Origin: Streptomyces canus
Lineage (GTDB): Bacteria > Actinomycetota > Actinomycetes > Streptomycetales > Streptomycetaceae
NCBI RefSeq assembly: GCF_001514145.1
Contig: NZ_KQ948671.1
Span: forward strand, 129,697-167,494
Direction: 5' to 3'
Length of the DNA: 37,798 bases
Each line of letters opens with the position of its first letter. The stretch's first letter is position 1. Both the position numbers and the translations under genes were made by a program. Below are positions 30,478 to 37,798 of this stretch, in pieces. The notes below the pieces were generated by a model that saw only the letters and a list, made by a program, of their open reading frames with translations, was not told the DNA's origin and made no database searches.

Positions 30478-32109
30478 TTACTTGTTCGGAGGCGCTCCCT
30501 CGATGGGCCGGCCGAGCACACCGGGCCGCTTCTGCCACGGCAGCGGCCCCGTGGGCGGCCGGTAGCCGACGCCCAGGGCGTCGAGCAGCTCGTAGTGGGC
30601 GGCCATCCGCCGCTCCAAGTCGGCGAAGTCCCGTTCCGCGGGGGCGGGCAGAGGACTCCAGGCCACTTCGGCGAAGGCTGCCAGCCGGGGAAAGGTCTGG
30701 TAGTCGACGCGCCCCTGGTCCTCCATCACCTCGGTCCACACGTTTGCCTGCGCACCGAGGACGTGCGCGGCCTCCTCGGGCGTCAACTCCGGTGGAACGG
30801 GCTCGAACCGATAGACGTCCTCCAGGGTGCGGACGTAGGCGATGGGGACCGGCTCGTCCGCACCCGCGTCCTGCCGGTAGTCCAGGTACACCTGCTGCTC
30901 GGGGCACATGACGACGTCGTGGCCCGCGCGGGCGGCCGCGATGCCGCCCGCGTAGCCGCGCCAGGACGAGACCGCCGCGCCTTCGGCGAGTCCGCCCTCC
31001 AGGATCTCGTCCCAGCCGATGAGTCTGCGCCCGCGCGCGGAGAGCCACTTGTCGAAGTGTCCGATGAACCAGGACTGCAACTCGTCCTCGTCGGCGAGGC
31101 CGAGTTCCTCGATACGAGCCTGGACGAGGGGCGACTCCCGCCACTGCTCCTTGGCGCATTCGTCGCCGCCGATGTGAATGAACTCGGAGGGGAACAGCTC
31201 CAGCAGTTCCTCGAACACGCCCTCGTAGAAGCGCAGGGTGTTGTCAGTGGGGGCGAGTACGTTCAGAGAGATGCCCCAGCTGTCCCAGACCGTGAGGGAG
31301 GTCGTGTCGATGACGTCGGTGTTGCCGAGTTCCGGGTACGCGGTGATGGCGGCCTGCGAGTGTCCGGGTACGTCGATTTCGGGGACGACGGTGATATGCC
31401 GCTCGGCGGCGTAGGCGACGATCTCCCGGATGTCGTCCTGGGTGTAGAAACCACCGTGCGGCTTCTCCTCCCACAGCGGTGAGGCCCCGTGGCCGAATTT
31501 GGTACGCGCCCGCCAGGAGCCCACCTCGGTGAGCCGGGGGTACCTCTTGATCTCGACCCGCCAGCCCTGGTCGTCCGTCAAGTGGAAGTGGAAGACGTTG
31601 AGTTTGTGCGCGGCCATCAGATCGAGGTAGCGCAGCACTCCGTCCTTGGACATGAAGTGCCGGGCCACGTCGAGCATGAGGCCGCGCCAGCGGAATCGGG
31701 GAGCGTCGCCGATGGTGACCGGGGGCACCTCCCAGGTGCGCTCGGAGGTGACGGGGGCGCGACGGAAGGCGGCGGGGCCGAGCAGCTGACGGAAGGTCTG
31801 GGCGCCGTAGAACAAGCCCTCCCGGCCTGCCCCGTCGATGACGACGGCGTGCTCGTCCACGGTGAGGCGGTACGCCTCGGGGCTGCCGAGTTCATCGGCG
31901 AGGGTCGGCGTGATCCGCAGCAGGATGCGGCTTGCGCCGGAGGTGTACGGCTCCAGCGGCAGCCCCGTCGCCGCGCCGACGGTCGCGCGCAGCCAGCGGG
32001 CCACGCCTTTGGCGTCCCGGCCGGCCTCGATCTCGGTGTCCTCGTCGAGGACGAACGGCCGCCCTTCGGGGCCGCCGACGCTCGACGGCGCCGGAATCAG
32101 TGAAGTCAC
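30478..32109 (-). CDS. Cytoplasmic beta-N-acetylhexosaminidase, GH20 (543 aa)
   Basis: Cleaves terminal GlcNAc/GalNAc from oligosaccharides. An N-terminal GH20b domain (~1-125; REGLFYGAQTFRQLL) precedes the catalytic barrel. Barrel features are RFRWRGLMLDVARHF, LNVFHFHLTDDQGWR, VVPEIDVPGHS, the catalytic Asp-Glu pair in HIGGDECAKEQW (about residue 315), and LIGWDEIL. In this substrate-assisted mechanism the Glu is acid/base and the Asp orients the acetamido group. No signal peptide is present, so it works on imported sugar. The GTG at 32109 follows AAGGA by 5 bases and begins 1 base after the permease stop, tying it to the ABC importer. Confidence 0.93.
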   Translation of the reverse strand: MTSLIPAPSSVGGPEGRPFVLDEDTEIEAGRDAKGVARWLRATVGAATGLPLEPYTSGASRILLRITPTLADELGSPEAYRLTVDEHAVVIDGAGREGLFYGAQTFRQLLGPAAFRRAPVTSERTWEVPPVTIGDAPRFRWRGLMLDVARHFMSKDGVLRYLDLMAAHKLNVFHFHLTDDQGWRVEIKRYPRLTEVGSWRARTKFGHGASPLWEEKPHGGFYTQDDIREIVAYAAERHITVVPEIDVPGHSQAAITAYPELGNTDVIDTTSLTVWDSWGISLNVLAPTDNTLRFYEGVFEELLELFPSEFIHIGGDECAKEQWRESPLVQARIEELGLADEDELQSWFIGHFDKWLSARGRRLIGWDEILEGGLAEGAAVSSWRGYAGGIAAARAGHDVVMCPEQQVYLDYRQDAGADEPVPIAYVRTLEDVYRFEPVPPELTPEEAAHVLGAQANVWTEVMEDQGRVDYQTFPRLAAFAEVAWSPLPAPAERDFADLERRMAAHYELLDALGVGYRPPTGPLPWQKRPGVLGRPIEGAPPNK

Positions 32110-32110
32110 G

Positions 32111-32944
32111 TCAGTCCTTAACCGCTCCGCCCAGCCCTGAGACCAGGCGTCGCTGTACGAGTACGAAGAACACCAGCACCGGAATCGTCATCACCGTCGA
32201 CGCGGCCATGACCCCGCCCCAGTCCGGCTCGTCCGGCTTGTAGAAGACCAGCAGGGCCATCGGCAGGGTCGACTGCGAAGTGTCGCTGATGATGAACGAC
32301 TTGGCGAAGAGGAAATCGTTCCAGGCCGAGATGAAGGAGAACACGCTCGTGGCCACCAGGCCGGGGAGGACGAGGGGGAAGAGAATCTGCCACAGGAATC
32401 GCGCGCGGCTCGCCCCGTCGATGTACGCGGCCTCCTCCAAAGCCTCCGGTACGGCCTTCACGAACCCCCTCAGCATCCAGATCGCGAAGGGCAGCGAGAA
32501 GGCGATGTGGGGCAGGATCAGCGAGCCCAGCGTGTTCAGCAGACCGAAGTCCCGCATCTGGAAGAACAAGGGGATGGTGAGGGCCTCCACGGGCACCATC
32601 TGGGCCACCAGAAACATGATCAGCAAGGTGGTCCGGAAGCGGAAGCGGAATCGTGTCACGGCGGTCGCCGCGAGAAACGCGATCAGCGCCGAGACGATCA
32701 CGACACTGCACGCGACGACAAGGCTGTTGACGAAATACCGACCGAAATCCTGCTGTCCGAACACCCGCCGGAAGGAATCCAGCGAGGGCGCGAGGGTCCA
32801 GGGCCGGGGCTCGGTCGACTCGACCTCTCCGGCCGGCTTGAAGGCGCTGAGCAGCATCCAGTAGAGGGGGAAGGCGACCACCAGGGCGATGAGCAACGCC
32901 GAGGCCTCCGCGGCCAGCCGCCAGGGACGCCGTAGAAGATTCAC
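32111..32944 (-). CDS. Sugar ABC transporter permease, MalG type (277 aa)
   Basis: Carbohydrate CUT1-family inner-membrane protein with six membrane helices. The EAA loop AVPEALEEAAYIDGASRARF (near residue 180) binds the ATPase. The GTG start has GAGGAG close by, inside the previous gene, and overlaps its stop (GTGA). Together with the second permease and lipoprotein it forms an importer for, most likely, GlcNAc-containing oligosaccharides. No ATPase gene is present; in Streptomyces the shared MsiK ATPase usually serves such systems. Confidence 0.92.
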   Translation of the reverse strand: MNLLRRPWRLAAEASALLIALVVAFPLYWMLLSAFKPAGEVESTEPRPWTLAPSLDSFRRVFGQQDFGRYFVNSLVVACSVVIVSALIAFLAATAVTRFRFRFRTTLLIMFLVAQMVPVEALTIPLFFQMRDFGLLNTLGSLILPHIAFSLPFAIWMLRGFVKAVPEALEEAAYIDGASRARFLWQILFPLVLPGLVATSVFSFISAWNDFLFAKSFIISDTSQSTLPMALLVFYKPDEPDWGGVMAASTVMTIPVLVFFVLVQRRLVSGLGGAVKD

Positions 32945-33831
32945 AGCTCCTCCCCCTGGCGGTGGAGCAGCCGCAGGTACCCGAGCGTCACGGCGAGCAG
33001 GATCAGCAGCATCACCACTCCGATCGCCGAGCCGAGGCTGTACTGCGAGGAGGCGAACGCCTGCTGATAGGCGTAGACGTTCAGGACCAGGTTCTGGCCC
33101 GCGATGCCGCCGCCGTTCGTCATGACGTAGATCTGTGTGAAGACCTTGAAGTCCCAGATGACCGACTGGATGGTGACGACGGTCAGGATCGGCCGCAGCA
33201 TCGGCGCGAGCACCGACCGCCAGATCCGCCACTGCGAGGCACCGTCCAGCGCGGCGGCCTCCAGCACCTCGGCCGGTACGGCGCGGATCCCGGCGTAGAC
33301 CGTGACCATCACGAACGGGAAGGAGCACCAGACGACTTCGAGCAGGACGAGGAAGAAGGCGCTGAGCCGCCCGTACGTCCAGGAGTGGTCACCGAGCCCC
33401 AGGATCCGGTTCACCGGGCCGAAGTCGGGGTCGAAGAGGAACAGCCAGACCGTCGACCCGGTCACGGCCGGTGTCGCCCACGCTCCGAGCGCGGCCAGCA
33501 TCAACGCCAGCCGCGGCACGGCACGCACGCGCGTGAGGAGCACCGCCAGCGCGCACCCGACGGCGAGCGTCGACACGACACAGCCCGCCGCGAACAGCAC
33601 GGTGGCCAGCAGCACCTGCCAGAACTCCGGGTCGGAGAACAGCGCCGAGTAGTTCCCGAACCCCTGGAACGTGGTCGGTTCACCGCCGCTGACCTGAGCC
33701 TGGGTGTACTGGAAGAGGGAGATCAGGCCGAGCTGGTAGATGGGGTAGACGAGCAGTCCGCCGAGGACGACCAGGGCGGGGGCGAGATAGAGCCAGGGCG
33801 CCCGGGTGGCGCGGTGGGTCGCCGAGGTCAC
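32941..33831 (-). CDS. Sugar ABC transporter permease, MalF type (296 aa)
   Basis: Six membrane segments starting at WLYLAPALVVLGGLLVYPIY. The EAA loop AVPAEVLEAAALDGASQWRI is near residue 195. The GTG start overlaps the binding-protein stop as GTGA, and the stop overlaps the MalG-type start the same way. The order (binding protein, MalF, MalG, hydrolase) parallels the das-type chitobiose clusters of Streptomyces, but this is a distinct locus. Confidence 0.92.
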   Translation of the reverse strand: MTSATHRATRAPWLYLAPALVVLGGLLVYPIYQLGLISLFQYTQAQVSGGEPTTFQGFGNYSALFSDPEFWQVLLATVLFAAGCVVSTLAVGCALAVLLTRVRAVPRLALMLAALGAWATPAVTGSTVWLFLFDPDFGPVNRILGLGDHSWTYGRLSAFFLVLLEVVWCSFPFVMVTVYAGIRAVPAEVLEAAALDGASQWRIWRSVLAPMLRPILTVVTIQSVIWDFKVFTQIYVMTNGGGIAGQNLVLNVYAYQQAFASSQYSLGSAIGVVMLLILLAVTLGYLRLLHRQGEEL

Positions 33832-35123
33832 CCGACGGTTCCGAACGCGTCGTTCATCTTCTTCGCCGCTTCCCCGGAGGCCGCCGCCACGCTCTTCTTG
33901 CCGCTGATGACCTCCTGGAACATCGTCGGCAGCACCAGCGAGGAGTCGATCTGCGACCACGCGGGCGACGCGGGCACGAACTTGGTCCCGGCCGCGAGGG
34001 TCTGCGCGAACGGCTTCACATACGGCTGCTGGGCCGCGACCCGCTGCCGGACGTCCGCGAAGGTCGGCAGGAAGCCCATCGCGTCGAACATCGACGCCTG
34101 CGTCGTCTTCGACGTGAGCTGCTCCATCAGCTGGACCGCCAGCGTCCGGTGGGACGTGCTCTTCAGCACCCCGATGTTGTTGCCACCGGCGAACGCGGGA
34201 GCGATCGACCCCGCGGAGACCCCCGGCAGCGGCACCACCGCGTACTTGCCCTTGACCTTCCCGGCCTCCACCGCCGTATGGCTGAAGTCGCCCCCGATCG
34301 CCATGCCGGCCTTGCCCGCCGCGAAGGCGGTGATCGTGTCGTTGCCGCCCATGCCGGCGCACTTCGCGGCGGGGCAGTTGTCGTCGGTGAAGAGCGAGGT
34401 GTACTCCTTGATGCCCTTCTGGGCTGCCGCGCCGGAGATCGCGGAGGCGTACGAGCCGCCCTTGCCGGTGGCGAGTTCGCCGCCGTTGGCCCAGATGAAG
34501 GGCATCGCGCCGTACGTGTAGGCGCCGCCGACGACCAGGCCGTACAACTCGGGCTCGGCGGCGCGGATCTTGCGGGCGGTCTCGGCCAACTCGGCCATGG
34601 TCCTGGGTGCTTGCAGACCGAGTTCCTTGAAGACGTCGGTCCGGTAGTACAGCGCGCGGACGCCGACGTAGAAGGGCGAGCCGTACACCTTCCCGTCCAC
34701 GGTGACCGACGTCTTCGCGGTGGGGTCGGTGTCCTTGGCCTCGGTCCAGGCGCCGAACTCCTTGGTGACGTCGAGGAGTCCGCCGTCCTTCACATAGCCG
34801 GCGGTGTCGGTGTTGCCGTACTCCATCACGTCGGGCGCGGAGGACGGGTCGTTGAAGGCGGCCTTGACGCGCTGGGCGCGGGTCTCGATCGGGATGTACT
34901 CGACGTCGACCTTGGTGCCGTCGTGGGCCTTCTCGAAGGCGGCGACGGCGGCGTCGACGACCTTCTTCTTCGGCTGGTTGCCGACTTCCTGGAAGAGCCA
35001 GACGCGCAGGGTGCCCGTCTTGTCGTCCTTGTCGGAGGAGGAGTTGGAGGAGGTCTGGGGGGCGCAGGCCGTGACGACCAGGGCCGTCAGAAGCAGGGCG
35101 GGCAAGCGGGGGGAGAGCTTCAT
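33828..35123 (-). CDS. Sugar-binding lipoprotein of ABC transporter (431 aa)
   Basis: Type 1 extracellular solute-binding protein. The signal peptide ends in a lipobox (LVVTACAPQ, Cys at about residue 18), so the protein is lipid-anchored outside the membrane. The body has family features: LRVWLFQEVGNQPKK, APDVMEYGNTDTAGYVKDGG, YGSPFYVGVRALYYRTDVFK, PFIWANGG, AFAAGKAGMAIGG and FAGGNNIGVLKS. The length is typical. The ATG at 35123 has GGAGGA 9 bases upstream; upstream in-frame codons are not family-like. Ligand inferred from the GH20 partner as beta-linked amino-sugar oligosaccharide. Confidence 0.93.
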   Translation of the reverse strand: MKLSPRLPALLLTALVVTACAPQTSSNSSSDKDDKTGTLRVWLFQEVGNQPKKKVVDAAVAAFEKAHDGTKVDVEYIPIETRAQRVKAAFNDPSSAPDVMEYGNTDTAGYVKDGGLLDVTKEFGAWTEAKDTDPTAKTSVTVDGKVYGSPFYVGVRALYYRTDVFKELGLQAPRTMAELAETARKIRAAEPELYGLVVGGAYTYGAMPFIWANGGELATGKGGSYASAISGAAAQKGIKEYTSLFTDDNCPAAKCAGMGGNDTITAFAAGKAGMAIGGDFSHTAVEAGKVKGKYAVVPLPGVSAGSIAPAFAGGNNIGVLKSTSHRTLAVQLMEQLTSKTTQASMFDAMGFLPTFADVRQRVAAQQPYVKPFAQTLAAGTKFVPASPAWSQIDSSLVLPTMFQEVISGKKSVAAASGEAAKKMNDAFGTVG

Positions 35124-35143
35124 GGAGTGATCCTCCGGGCGTG

Positions 35144-35183
35144 CGTTGCAACATACGCAATGGCGGTTTCGCTCAACGCAACG
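35144..35183. promoter_or_regulatory. Candidate operator upstream of the sugar importer operon
   Basis: TTGC and GCAA arms 7 bases apart form a 15-base palindrome at 35146-35160. A related half-site ending CGCAA recurs 21 bases further on (35177-35181), about two helical turns away. CGTTGC (35144) and GCAACG (35178) also form an outer inverted repeat. The location, 20-60 bases upstream of the lipoprotein start, suits a LacI- or GntR-type repressor; no such gene is adjacent. It does not resemble the known DasR site. Confidence 0.4.
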
Positions 35184-35240
35184 GAGGCTATGGCTTGCAT
35201 GAACACGCCCACAAGAGGTCTCAACCAATTCGTGACACGC

Positions 35241-35280
35241 AAAAGGCCCCTGAGGCGCGCGGGACGCGTCTCAGGGGCCT
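35241..35280 (-). terminator. Rho-independent terminator of the DUF3039 gene
   Basis: A perfect 11-bp stem (AGGCCCCTGAG, 35244-35254, with CTCAGGGGCCT, 35270-35280) encloses an inner CGCG/CGCG pairing. On the minus strand the stem is followed by TTTT. It lies 25 bases past the DUF3039 stop and separates that gene from the sugar operon. Confidence 0.88.
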
Positions 35281-35305
35281 CGTGAAGCTCAGCCGGGCAG
35301 CGGGC

Positions 35306-35584
35306 CTACTTGTCGCCGCCCTTGTCGTCGTCCCCGGAGCCCATGGACTCGTAGATCTCCTTGCACATGGGGCACACGGGGTACTTCTTGGGATCGCGGC
35401 CGGGCACCCACACCTTGCCGCACAGCGCCACGACGGGGGTCCCGTCGAGGGCGCTCGCCATGATCTTGTCCTTCTGGACGTAGTGGGCGAAGCGCTCGTG
35501 GTCGCCGTCGCCGTGGGACACCTGCGGCGTCGGCTCTACGAGGGTCCCCGTACCAGTCCCGCGCTCGGGCTCGAGAGTGCTCAT
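35306..35584 (-). CDS. DUF3039 protein with Cys motif (92 aa)
   Basis: Conserved actinobacterial protein of unknown function. The core HYVQKDKIMASALDGTPVVALC, here given as positions 34-55, is followed by GKVWVPGRDPKKYPVCPMC, with three cysteines that could bind zinc. The C-terminal tail is acidic. The ATG at 35584 gives the family length. Its own terminator follows, so it is monocistronic. The gene is commonly found near yqgE and murA in Streptomyces. Confidence 0.88.
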   Translation of the reverse strand: MSTLEPERGTGTGTLVEPTPQVSHGDGDHERFAHYVQKDKIMASALDGTPVVALCGKVWVPGRDPKKYPVCPMCKEIYESMGSGDDDKGGDK

Positions 35585-35686
35585 ACGGCCAAGAGTAATC
35601 AACCGCCGAGCACTATGGATCCCTGGCTGGTACAACGAGCGCCGCGGGTTGCGATGCCGCGATGACGCCGGGCCCCGCGTCGCCGC

Positions 35687-36268
35687 TCAGTTGAGCGACG
35701 GGTCGTCCGCGTACGTGGCCACCATCGCCAGCTCGCTGCGCTGGCGGCGCAGGACCTCGCGCCAGAGTCTCTCGGGGAACGGGGAGGAGACGTCACCGGG
35801 TTCCGACTCGACGACGTACCAGGCGCCCTCCACCAGCTCGTCCTCCAGCTGGCCGGGGCCCCAGCCGGCGTACCCGGCGAAGATCCGCAGGCTGCCGAGG
35901 GCCGAGGCGAGCAGTTCCGGCGGGGCCTCCAGGTCGACCAGTCCGATCGCGCCGTGCACTCTCCGCCAGCCCAGCGGGGCCCCGTCGACGGTCCCGCCGC
36001 CGGGGATCACGGCGACCCCCAGGGCCGAGTCCAGGGAGACCGGGCCGCCCTGGAAGACGACACCGGGTTCGCCCGCGAGGTCGGCCCAGCCCTCCAGGAT
36101 GTCGCCGACGTCCACCGGGGTGGGCCGATTGAGGACGACACCGAGGGAGCCCTCCTCGTCGTGGTCGAGAAGGAGCACCACCGCACGGTCGAAGTTCGGG
36201 TCCGCCAGGGCGGGCGTTGCCACGAGCAACCGCCCTGTGAGCGAGGACACCTCGGTCATGCCAGACAT
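35687..36268 (-). CDS. YqgE/AlgH family protein, DUF179 (193 aa)
   Basis: Typical motifs are SLTGRLLVATPALADPNFDR, VVLLLDHDEEGSLGVVLNRP, VFQGGPVSLDSAL and FAGYAGWGPGQLEDELVEGAW, the last of these being the family's hallmark. The biochemical function is unknown. Two ATGs three codons apart (36268, 36259) are possible starts. I give the first, since GGAGGG lies upstream, although at a long distance. It diverges from murA across 244 bases. Confidence 0.9.
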   Translation of the reverse strand: MSGMTEVSSLTGRLLVATPALADPNFDRAVVLLLDHDEEGSLGVVLNRPTPVDVGDILEGWADLAGEPGVVFQGGPVSLDSALGVAVIPGGGTVDGAPLGWRRVHGAIGLVDLEAPPELLASALGSLRIFAGYAGWGPGQLEDELVEGAWYVVESEPGDVSSPFPERLWREVLRRQRSELAMVATYADDPSLN

Positions 36269-36512
36269 GATCCCGCATCTTCCCTCCGCGTGGGGAGGCA
36301 ATGCCTCTACGGCAGTGGATGCAGCTCAGAGCGCAACGATGCGCCCCACGCGCACAACTTGAGCCCGTGACCGCATGTGCCCGACACGGAACCGTTCGTG
36401 TTGTGACACAGCTATGACGTGTCTGGGCGGCACTTGGGCTTACAGAAGGGGGGTGGGCGGCGATTACCCTTTCCCTTCTGCCCCCTGCCCGACTCATCGG
36501 AACGCGAGATAC
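36269..36512. promoter_or_regulatory. Divergent yqgE / murA promoter region
   Basis: A 244-base gap holding promoters for both genes. GAGGCA / TGCCTC around one central base (36295-36307) is a perfect 13-base palindrome near the yqgE start. The stretch 36385-36470 is less GC-rich and includes TTGTGACA, a possible -35-like sequence for murA. I could not place a convincing -10. Confidence 0.35.
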
Positions 36513-37798
36513 ATGACCGTCAACGGCTCTGACGACGTACTGATTGTCCACGGCGGAACCCCGCTGGAGGGCGAGATCCGGGTCCGCGGTGCGAAGAACC
36601 TCGTACCGAAGGCCATGGTCGCCGCCCTGCTGGGCAGCGAGCCGAGTCGACTGCGCAACGTTCCGGACATCCGTGACGTGCGGGTCGTACGCGGACTGCT
36701 GCAACTGCACGGGGTGACGGTCCGTCCGGGTGAGGAACCGGGCGAGCTGGTGATGGACCCGACGCATGTCGAGAGCGCGAACGTCGCTGACATCGATGCC
36801 CACGCCGGTTCCAGCCGCATCCCGATCCTGCTGTGCGGTCCGCTGCTGCACCGTCTCGGTCACGCCTTCATCCCCGGCCTCGGCGGCTGTGACATCGGCG
36901 GCCGGCCCATCGACTTCCACTTCGAGGTGCTGCGGCAGTTCGGCGCGACGATCGAGAAGCGCGCGGACGGGCAGTTCCTGGAGGCACCGCGGCGGCTTCG
37001 GGGTACGAAGATCACCCTGCCGTACCCGTCCGTCGGCGCGACCGAGCAGGTCCTGCTGACGGCCGTCCTGGCCGAAGGTGTCACCGAGCTCTCGAACGCC
37101 GCGGTGGAACCGGAGATCGAGGACCTGATCTGCGTCCTGCAGAAGATGGGCGCCATCATCGCGATGGACACCGACCGGACCATCCGCGTCACGGGCGTGG
37201 ACCGGCTCGGCGGCTACAACCACCGCGCCCTGCCGGACCGCCTGGAGGCCGCCTCCTGGGCGTCCGCCGCGCTGGCGACCGAGGGCAACATCTACGTCCG
37301 CGGCGCCCAGCAGCGCTCGATGATGACGTTCCTGAACACCTACCGGAAGGTGGGCGGTGCCTTCGAGATCGACGACGAGGGCATCCGCTTCTGGCACCCC
37401 GGCGGCCAGTTGAAGTCCATCGCGCTCGAGACCGACGTGCACCCGGGCTTCCAGACGGACTGGCAGCAGCCTCTGGTGGTCGCGCTCACCCAGGCCACGG
37501 GTCTGTCGATCATCCACGAGACGGTCTACGAGTCGCGCCTCGGCTTCACCTCGGCGCTGAACCAGATGGGTGCTCACATCCAGCTGTACCGCGAGTGCCT
37601 GGGCGGCTCGAACTGCCGCTTCGGCCAGCGCAACTTCCTGCACTCGGCGGTGGTCTCCGGCCCCACCCGGCTCCAGGGCGCCGACCTGATCATCCCCGAC
37701 CTCCGCGGCGGCTTCTCGTACCTGATCGCGGCGCTGGCGGCCCAGGGCACGTCCCGGGTCCACGGCATCGACCTCATCAACCGCGGCTACGAGAACTT
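36513..37798 (+). CDS. murA: UDP-N-acetylglucosamine 1-carboxyvinyltransferase MurA, 3' end cut by window
   Basis: Catalyses the first committed step of peptidoglycan synthesis, moving enolpyruvyl from PEP to UDP-GlcNAc in the cytoplasm. Some 428 codons are present and open to the window edge. The substrate-binding Lys is at residue 28 (RGAKNLVPKAM), and the catalytic Cys, target of fosfomycin, is at 126 (GLGGCDIGGRP). Thus the Cys-to-Asp change of mycobacterial MurA is absent. Later motifs PYPSVGATEQVLLTAVLA, DRLEAASWASAAL and PDLRGGFSYLIAAL are intact. The ATG at 36513 gives the expected N-terminus; a strong ribosome site is not evident. S. coelicolor has two MurA paralogues; position next to yqgE fits the primary one. 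Confidence 0.96.
   Translation, partial: MTVNGSDDVLIVHGGTPLEGEIRVRGAKNLVPKAMVAALLGSEPSRLRNVPDIRDVRVVRGLLQLHGVTVRPGEEPGELVMDPTHVESANVADIDAHAGSSRIPILLCGPLLHRLGHAFIPGLGGCDIGGRPIDFHFEVLRQFGATIEKRADGQFLEAPRRLRGTKITLPYPSVGATEQVLLTAVLAEGVTELSNAAVEPEIEDLICVLQKMGAIIAMDTDRTIRVTGVDRLGGYNHRALPDRLEAASWASAALATEGNIYVRGAQQRSMMTFLNTYRKVGGAFEIDDEGIRFWHPGGQLKSIALETDVHPGFQTDWQQPLVVALTQATGLSIIHETVYESRLGFTSALNQMGAHIQLYRECLGGSNCRFGQRNFLHSAVVSGPTRLQGADLIIPDLRGGFSYLIAALAAQGTSRVHGIDLINRGYEN

Noticed and set aside
36885..36900. Possible fosfomycin-resistant MurA
   Set aside because: The catalytic Cys (residue 126) is present; the following Asp is the next residue and not a replacement.

Overview
The window is core-chromosome DNA of a Streptomyces or very close relative. 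The evidence is very high GC, frequent GTG starts, an SsgA-like sporulation protein, DUF2510-RDD and PucR proteins, two-permease ABC cassettes without their own ATPase, and characteristic short intergenic repeats. From memory, the order ssgG - FAD oxidase - TPR protein - hppD - AsnC regulator ... YqgE - murA matches the S. coelicolor SCO2924-SCO2949 neighbourhood. This was not checked by a search.

Layout, left to right. 169-2585: two RDD membrane proteins (-). 2848-3327: SsgA-like protein, probably SsgG (+). 3411-4811: glycolate/D-lactate-type FAD oxidase (-). 4901-6340: membrane-anchored TPR protein (+). 6318-7465: a three-gene, split-beta nitrile hydratase/thiocyanate hydrolase-like enzyme (-), directly downstream of hppD (7504-8649, -). 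8776-9255: AsnC/Lrp regulator diverging from hppD. 9278-11980: OpuC-type glycine betaine/choline importer (permease-ATPase-permease, no binding protein seen). 12076-12858: ArsR-type regulator behind a striking nested palindrome, plus a 65-aa protein. 12855-13646: Lon-domain secreted or anchored peptidase (-). 13689-15568: N-acylamino acid racemase and GNAT acyltransferase (-), diverging from a PucR regulator (15667-17214). 17388-18029: IclR regulator (-). 18332-20122: SF2 helicase (-). 20269-22105: an orphan Doc-like protein overlapping an MFS transporter (-). 22232-22686: a broken and an intact tRNA-Cys with terminator. 22743-23330: nitrobindin-like protein (+). 23285-24442: tandem SUKH-like protein (-). 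24575-30231: a five-gene, end-overlapping operon (-) of a xanthine dehydrogenase-family enzyme (FAD, 2Fe-2S and Mo subunits), a 42-aa membrane protein, and a small P-loop kinase broken by a short repeat. 30478-35123: sugar ABC importer plus cytoplasmic GH20 hexosaminidase (-). 35306-35584: DUF3039. 35687-36268: YqgE/AlgH. 36513-end: murA, cut by the window end.

The items most worth a second look are these. The nitrile hydratase-family enzyme has its beta chain split into two overlapping genes. The xanthine dehydrogenase-like large subunit lacks the catalytic glutamate and the usual Gly-rich cofactor motif, and is paired with a 2Fe-2S subunit carrying about 376 extra disordered residues. The kinase pseudogene has its P-loop region split by a palindromic repeat containing a stop. 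The Doc homologue has Arg for the catalytic His and no antitoxin. The tRNA-Cys gene is duplicated with one copy broken by 26 extra bases. A nested inverted repeat on a single dyad axis ends 3 nt before an ArsR start codon. No CRISPR array, rRNA, transposase or phage gene was seen.
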